Source: Zygnema cylindricum
Taxonomy: Eukaryota > Streptophyta > Zygnematophyceae > Zygnematales > Zygnemataceae
DNA length: 10,617 bases
NCBI GenBank assembly: GCA_037447655.1
Contig: JBBHKE010001546.1
Location: 64,001 to 74,617 of the forward strand
Reading direction: 5' to 3'
Positions 7,380 through 10,617 of this stretch are shown one piece after another. A program made the position numbers and the translations under genes. The notes below the pieces were generated by a model. It searched no databases. It saw nothing but the letters and a program-made list of their open reading frames with translations, and was not told where the DNA came from. Position 1 is the stretch's first letter. Each line of letters starts with the position of its first letter.

Positions 7380-10300
7380 CTGTCTCTCTCTCTCTCACAT
7401 GCACGGCATTTCGTGGTTTGGAAATTGGTCTAGGTTACGGCTGATGGGAAAATTCTCGGGGAAGCTTTGGCTTCACAGGTGTGTTAAAAGAGGAAAAAAA
7501 TGGGTGAGAGAGTTGAGGACGTAAAGGGAGGAGACGGGGGGAAGAAGGGATGGAAATGGAAAAGAAATGGATGTGATAGGGAGGCAAAAGTGGAGATAAG
7601 GGAGATTTTATTTGTGTGAGAAAGGAATGACTTATTTAAACAACCTCATTATAACCACTGGATTGTTTTTCTACAATATGGAAGGTTTGTTGAAATTTAT
7701 AAATCGGTCATCCTTACAGATGGAGGCATAAAATATTGAATCCATTTTTGCACAAAGGAATCCCTTTTATTAAACTGAGTGTAAATAAAGCGATGGGCAT
7801 TCATATAACTATATAGAGCTTTAAACTCATTTGTAGAGGAGATGTGTTTGTACAACTCACCATCATTAGTGTGGCTTTTTTCGTGATTTTATAACAATGC
7901 AGCGCTTAACTAATTTTGGTACACTATTCTCACATTCCTTGGTTTCCACGCTACACTGCCCATTGCTATTAGAGTTAATAACTCCTATTCGAGTGTGTGT
8001 TTTTCTGACCCAAAATCATAAATTAGAGTTCATAACACTATTTACTTTGAAAGGCCCATAATGAGCCACGTGGCAAAACATAACTGAATGGATTTTATTT
8101 CAGTAATGTGATAATTTTGATCAACTCTAATAACGATGTATGGTGGACCTTAAACTAGAAAAAACCGGTTGAGTTTTAACAAAACTGTGTGTGTTTATGT
8201 TGTGGAGCACACTATTGGTGAACTATATAGAGCTTGAAAATTCGATTCTACACTATATTATACACTATGTTAAACATTATATTATACACTATATTATACA
8301 CTACATCGTGTATCATTATTAGCGTCAATGGCACTATATAGGTGCTTTTAAATTTTACCCCTTGAACCTAAAATAGTATCAATGACATCAACTGTTTTCT
8401 TCTTAACGTTTAAAACAATTCAAAATAGCCTCGTCATTTGGAACTACGCTTAGAAAAAAAAGGTATTTGCAAATCTGGTTACAACTAGCAACATTCAAAA
8501 TTAGCGGTAAAAAACTGCTCTCGATTTTCGATGACATTGTAAAAATCTTAATGTTTTGGTATTTTGACATTGTTGTGGTCCTAAATCACGACAGAGGAAG
8601 TAAAAAAATGCGCATTCGAAAGTACACTGCCCATCACTATTAGTGTTATAAACAATTTTTTGGACAGTTAAAGGCGTTCTAACTTTTTGTTCAACCATTG
8701 GATTTTCTTTTTGAGGAAAGCAATCGAAAGATAATGGTCTCATCTTTCCATTGTGATGTCACAAAAAAAATTCGGAAAAGTGTGTAACGAGAAAAAATTA
8801 CTTCGAGTGCCCAAAAACTGTTTTACACGAATAGAGACGGCCGGTGTACTTCTGAGTTAGTCATATACTATCTGCATTATCTTAGGAATATTATTTCTTG
8901 TTATTAATAAAAGATCTTGTTTTGGTTTTCTTCTTAAGAGTTTTATCATCTGTTACTAATAAAAAATATTTTTTTGGTTTTTTTATTAAGAGTTTTATCA
9001 GCAGTTACTAATAAAAGATATTGGTTTGGTTTTTTTTTCAGTAGTTAGCGATAAAAAATCCTGTTTTGGTTTCTTCTTAAGGATATTATTATCAGTTACT
9101 AATAAAAGATCTGGTTTTAGTTTCTTTTGAAGATTTTTATCATCAGTACATATTAAAATTTATCCAAATGTTTCATTTTTCGACTAAATTACTTCGTTCT
9201 TAGTTTTGTTAATATTCCTATTTTAACTTTAATAGTGAGGGTTTGGGGGCAATGTTCTATTTTTTTACTTGATAACTTCGTTCTGTTTTTGGTGTAATAT
9301 TTCAGTGTTTGATTGATAACTTTGTTTTATTTTGTTTTCATTTACCGTTATTAGTGTAGAGTTGGTATAATGTTTCAGTTTTTGTCTTTTTACTTAGTTT
9401 TTTTTTTTTTTTATCCACCTTTATTAGTGTGGATTCTGGTGTAATGTTTTTGACTGGTAACTTTCTTTTATTTTGTTTTATTTACTTTTGAATTTGTGGA
9501 TTTTGGGTTTTTTTTTTATTATCATTATTACAGGGAGAATTACACGCCCAATGGGGGGGTATAGTCCCATATTTAGCCCAAGGAGAACATGAAAAGGCCA
9601 TTGATGAGGTAAGGTTTTTCCGTTTTTCTGTGTTTTTTTCATGTTTTTTCCCTGTTTTTTCCCTGTTTTTTCCTTTTTCTTCCCGAATTTTTTAGGTTTT
9701 TCCCTTCCGTTTTTTCCGTTTCTCAATTGGCAAACCTTTATTTCCTGTTAATTTATTCGGTGTACAATTCATAGAGGTAGTTTGCTTTTTTAAATCGACG
9801 AATTTGACCCATTATTTTTCAAAGCTTAATGTTTCTTAGTTAATTGTTTATATATTTATTTATATGTATTTTTTTTATTTTTAAAATTACAGGTGGTAGC
9901 CAAAGCCCTACAAGAAGCGGGAATTTCGGAAAAGGAACTTTCGGGCGTCGCAGTCACAATTGGACCCGGCCTCAGCCTTTGCTTAAGAGGTATTTTTTAA
10001 GATTGTTATAATTATTTTTATTATTATTGTTATCATAGTTATTATTGTTGTTATTGTTGTTATTATTGTTGTTATTATTGTTGTTATTATTGTTGTTATT
10101 GTTGTTATTATTGTTATTATTATTATTATCATTATTGTTGTTATTATTGTTATTATTATTGTTATTATTATTGTTATTATTATTGTTATTATTATTGTTG
10201 TTGTTGTTGTTGTTGTTATCAGTATAATTATTATTATCATTATTTTTATTATTATTATTGGTTTTGTGGGTTTCGGTTTCGGTTGTGATTTTGGTTCCTG

Positions 10301-10579
10301 TTTTGGTTTTGCAGTTCGCATAAGTGTTGTTTATTTATAAATCTTTCTTTACCGGTTTATCCATTTTTTGATATTGGCTTTGAAGTCCGAGGGAATATTG
10401 TGCATCTATTCATCTGTTAATCTTTTCTGCTATTCATTTATTTTTCTAGGTGTTTATGTATTTAGTTGTTTTTTTAGTGTTTTTCCAGTGGGAGTAACAA
10501 AGGCAAGAGCCATAGCAAAATCGGCGCAGATTCCGATAATTCCCGAACACCATATGGAGGCCCACGCCCTGGTAGTCAG
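5718..10579 (+). CDS. Organellar tRNA N6-threonylcarbamoyladenosine synthase, TsaD/Qri7/OSGEPL1 family (5' part, five exons, runs off the window)
   Basis: Family members transfer the threonylcarbamoyl group from threonylcarbamoyl-AMP to A37 of tRNAs that read ANN codons. The mitochondrial or plastid form (yeast Qri7, human OSGEPL1, plant GCP1) works without the cytosolic KEOPS partners. The coding segments are 5718-6233, 7434-7478, 9534-9608, 9893-9989 and 10489-10579; phases are 0, 0, 0, 1 and 2, and every junction is GT-AG. About 275 residues are visible. Residues 1 to about 155 form a leader. The ASKHA-fold catalytic domain then begins at V157 with VILGIETSCDDTGAAV, followed by ILGEALASQ, ELHAQWGGIVP, AVTIGPGLSLCLRVGV and the metal-binding HHMEAH. 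From memory, GPGLSLCLRVGV is close to the plant GCP1 version, and HHMEAHAL marks the organellar rather than the bacterial form (HHMEGH). The domain's remaining two thirds should follow downstream. No frameshift is seen. Confidence 0.93.
5931..5993 (+). repeat. 12-bp in-frame coding repeat (GQGK/GQGI), five copies
   Basis: Five units of the form GGACAAGGAAAA follow one another, with variation only in the last three bases (ATA, AAA, AAA, AAG, AGA). Each adds four residues, GQGI, GQGK or GQGR, to the leader. The near-identity suggests recent slippage, and copy number may vary between individuals. The repeat lies ahead of the catalytic domain, so length change would probably be tolerated. Confidence 0.9.
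6195..6540 (+). repeat. Tandem duplication of the exon 1 end and splice donor
   Basis: Unit 1 (6195 to about 6391) starts in exon 1 with GGAATAGAGACAAGC and continues through the donor into the intron. Unit 2 (6392 to about 6540) starts GGAGTAGAGACAAATG and follows the same order: TGTGACGACA, a GTACGATGAAGTAAAA counterpart of the donor region, ATATATCATTTGACTT and AGGGCTTTTT. The second exon copy reads GVETNVTT and then a TAA stop, and its donor has become GTACGA. It is a decayed duplicate, not a usable exon. Confidence 0.85.
6890..7105 (+). repeat. Long polypyrimidine tract
   Basis: Over about 215 bp the plus strand is almost wholly C and T (CTCCCTCTCCCTCCCC-type words), with few purines. 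It sits in intron 1 upstream of exon 2. Mirror-like CT tracts of this kind can form triplex DNA, and the transcript could pair with the purine tract at 7484-7612. Confidence 0.85.
7287..7398 (+). repeat. CT and GT compound microsatellites
   Basis: A CT run at 7287-7312 is followed by a longer compound array at 7334-7398 of CT, then GT, then CT units. They end about 35 bases before the exon 2 acceptor. Dinucleotide runs of this length are normally length-polymorphic. Confidence 0.9.
7434..7478 (+). CDS. Exon 2: 45-nt micro-exon of the tsaD-like gene
   Basis: It encodes VTADGKILGEALASQ. It follows exon 1 at phase 0 and supplies exactly the hairpin segment expected between the GIETSCDD motif and ELHAQWGG; the length matches family members with no gap. 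The acceptor is CTAG and the donor is the weak GTGTGT. Because the exon is 15 whole codons, skipping it would keep the frame but remove a core strand of the fold, so a skipped product should be inactive. Assignment rests on homology and splice signals. Confidence 0.85.
7484..7612 (+). repeat. Purine-rich tract just after exon 2
   Basis: The plus strand is mainly G and A (words such as AGGGAGGAGACGGGG and GGAAATGGAAAAGAAATGG) directly downstream of the micro-exon. It has the opposite composition to the CT tracts upstream of the exon. Confidence 0.7.
7952..8140. mobile_element. MITE-like inverted-repeat unit in intron 2
   Basis: The left arm TACACTGCCCATTGCTATTAG matches the reverse complement of the right arm, TACATCGTTATTAGAGTTGA, with a gap near the tip. 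Both continue into ATTAGAGTT(A/G)AT. Tips and inner word resemble the TA-flanked hairpin MITE at 4155-4376. Boundaries are approximate. Confidence 0.5.
8249..8306 (+). repeat. Short tandem repeat of ACACTATATTAT
   Basis: TACACTATATTAT-like words are repeated four times with slight changes, ending in CACTACATCG. The array abuts the solo MITE arm at 8302. Confidence 0.7.
8302..8334 (+). repeat. Solo MITE arm
   Basis: TACATCGTGTATCATTATTA followed by GCGTCAATGG matches the terminal repeat TACACCGTGTATCGCTATTA of the MITE at 4155-4376, with a few substitutions. No partner arm was found nearby. Confidence 0.4.
8623..8848. mobile_element. 226-bp TA-flanked hairpin MITE in intron 2
   Basis: The left arm starts TACACTGCCCATCACTATTA and the reverse complement of the right arm starts TACACCGGCCGTCTCTATTC. 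The match continues for about 40 bp into AAACAATTTTTT versus AAACAGTTTTTG. Size (226 bp), TA at the tips and a TACAC(C/T)G tip agree with the 222-bp MITE at 4155-4376, so a shared family is likely. Confidence 0.6.
8896..9147 (+). repeat. Minisatellite, about 4-5 units of about 50-57 bp
   Basis: Each unit runs AGTTACTAATAAAAGAT, then TTGTTTTGGTTT, then TTCTTAAGAGTTTTATCATC, with substitutions and one truncated unit. It lies inside intron 2, well away from both splice sites. Confidence 0.85.
9220..9480 (+). repeat. T-rich degenerate repeats near the end of intron 2
   Basis: The words TTATTAGTGT, GGTGTAATGTTT, TGATAACTT and TTATTTTGTTTTATTTAC recur two or three times at spacings of about 70-90 bp. 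A run of about 14 T lies at 9399-9412. This is probably an old tandem duplication. Confidence 0.55.
9534..9608 (+). CDS. Exon 3 of the tsaD-like gene
   Basis: Twenty-five codons, phase 0 at both ends, encode GELHAQWGGIVPYLAQGEH and EKAIDE, between a CAG acceptor and a GTAAGG donor. The segment matches the family's HxxxGGVVP region, which helps shape the substrate pocket. It joins exon 2 and exon 4 without a gap. Confidence 0.93.
9609..9892 (+). other. Intron 3 (284 bp), pyrimidine-rich
   Basis: The donor is GTAAGG and the acceptor is AAATTACAG. Its first 120 bases repeat CCCTGTTTTTT-like words. The minus-strand K/G-rich frame over this part is the complement of that tract and not a gene. Confidence 0.9.
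9893..9989 (+). CDS. Exon 4 of the tsaD-like gene
   Basis: Thirty-two codons plus one base encode VVAKALQEAGISEKELSG, then VAVTIGPGLSLCLR. GPGL is the family's phosphate-contacting glycine loop. The exon ends at phase 1 before GTATTT, and the orphan G joins TG of exon 5 to make valine, restoring LRVGV. Confidence 0.95.
9990..10488 (+). other. Intron 4 (499 bp) with trinucleotide array
   Basis: The donor is GTATTT and the acceptor is TTTTCCAG after a T-rich tract. About half of it is the TTR trinucleotide array listed separately. Confidence 0.9.
10005..10260 (+). repeat. TTA/TTG trinucleotide array
   Basis: About 250 bp of TTATTG, TTG and TTA units with occasional ATC. It is a microsatellite within intron 4. 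The poly-leucine frame on the plus strand and the I/T-rich frame on the minus strand are translations of it. Confidence 0.95.
10489..10579 (+). CDS. Exon 5 of the tsaD-like gene, ending at the metal site
   Basis: After two bases that finish the split valine codon, 29 codons encode GVTKARAIAKSAQIPIIPE followed by HHMEAHALVV. HxxxH (here HMEAH) provides two ligands of the family's active-site metal. A CAG/GTGGGA donor at 10579/10580 leaves phase 2 (AG), which with a following G or A would encode arginine or serine; arginine is the usual residue here. Reading on instead would enter a CT repeat, so the intron is preferred. Confidence 0.88.
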
Positions 10580-10584
10580 GTGGG

Positions 10585-10617
10585 ACTCTCTCTCTGTCTC
10601 TCTCTCTCTCTCTCTCT
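10585..10617 (+). repeat. CT microsatellite cut by the window edge
   Basis: A CT run with one GT interruption starts just after the exon 5 donor and continues to the last base. It is presumably the start of intron 5. Confidence 0.9.

Larger units (their letters stand above)
6234..7433 (+). other. Intron 1 (1200 bp)
   Basis: The donor is GTAAGA and the acceptor is GGTCTAG. The intron holds the decayed exon copy, two clusters of degenerate TTTAGGG-like words (about 6325-6385 and 6493-6539), a long pyrimidine tract and CT microsatellites. The pyrimidine-rich DNA stops about 35 bases before the acceptor, so the acceptor itself looks weak. The 119-codon and 108-codon frames at 6758-7117 and 7198-7524 are translations of CT repeats, although the second overlaps exon 2 in another frame. 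Confidence 0.85.
7479..9533 (+). other. Intron 2 (2055 bp)
   Basis: The donor is GTGTGT and the acceptor is TATTACAG. It contains a purine-rich tract at the start, two MITE-like inverted-repeat units, a further solo arm, a minisatellite and T-rich degenerate repeats at the end. No coding sequence is supported inside it. The minus-strand frame at 8501-8743 overlaps a MITE and matches nothing I recognise. Confidence 0.85.

Noticed and set aside
7198-7524. 108-codon frame overlapping exon 2
   Set aside because: It translates CT microsatellites and reads exon 2 in a different frame from the one that matches the TsaD family.
8501-8743. 80-codon minus-strand frame with several cysteines
   Set aside because: It crosses the border of a hairpin MITE within intron 2 and shows no recognisable motif. 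The cysteines lack zinc-finger spacing.
9478-9726. Lysine- and glycine-rich minus-strand frame (KKTGKKQGKN-like)
   Set aside because: It is the complement of the T-rich repeats of intron 3 and of exon 3.
10045-10227. Open frame encoding almost only leucine, and the I/T-rich frame on the other strand (9983-10321)
   Set aside because: Both are translations of the TTA/TTG trinucleotide array in intron 4, between two well-supported exons.

Overview
The window looks like nuclear DNA of a eukaryote. It is AT-rich, has no bacterial-style operon, and holds one clear protein gene split by GT-AG introns. The introns are pyrimidine-rich and loaded with microsatellites, and the intergenic half is made largely of non-autonomous DNA transposons and degenerate repeats. 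The gene's core resembles, from memory, the plant organellar member of its family more closely than the animal one. Intron 1 also carries degenerate TTTAGGG-like motifs, the plant-type telomere word. A green-lineage organism, perhaps an alga, is the best guess, but this is weak evidence.

Positions 1-4559 hold no gene I can support. From 1199 to 3584 lies a 2.4 kb hAT-like element with a near-perfect 8-bp target duplication. Its interior is mostly a degenerate satellite built on a word like AATTCAGTGCTAAA. After it come a candidate inverted-repeat element (3794-4140) and a 222-bp hairpin MITE (4155-4376).

Positions 4560-5717 are the region upstream of the gene. A block of about 145-150 bp is present twice in tandem. 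The upstream copy is split by a second hAT-like element (4673-5493, 821 bp) with perfect 19-bp terminal inverted repeats and a perfect 8-bp target duplication. The two hAT-like elements share both ends, lie in opposite orientations and carry unrelated interiors, so they are non-autonomous relatives.

Positions 5718-10579 and beyond carry the 5' part of a gene for the organellar TsaD/Kae1/Qri7 (OSGEPL1, plant GCP1-type) tRNA N6-threonylcarbamoyladenosine synthase. Five exons are visible (5718-6233, 7434-7478, 9534-9608, 9893-9989, 10489-10579). Together they encode a long targeting-type leader with a GQGK repeat and about the first third of the catalytic domain, up to the metal-binding HHMEAH motif. 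The rest lies past the window edge.

The introns hold most of the remaining structure: a decayed tandem copy of the exon 1 end with its splice donor, long CT tracts upstream and a GA tract downstream of the 45-nt exon 2, two more hairpin MITEs, a minisatellite of about 55 bp units, and a TTR trinucleotide array. I saw no RNA genes, CRISPR array, or transposase gene.
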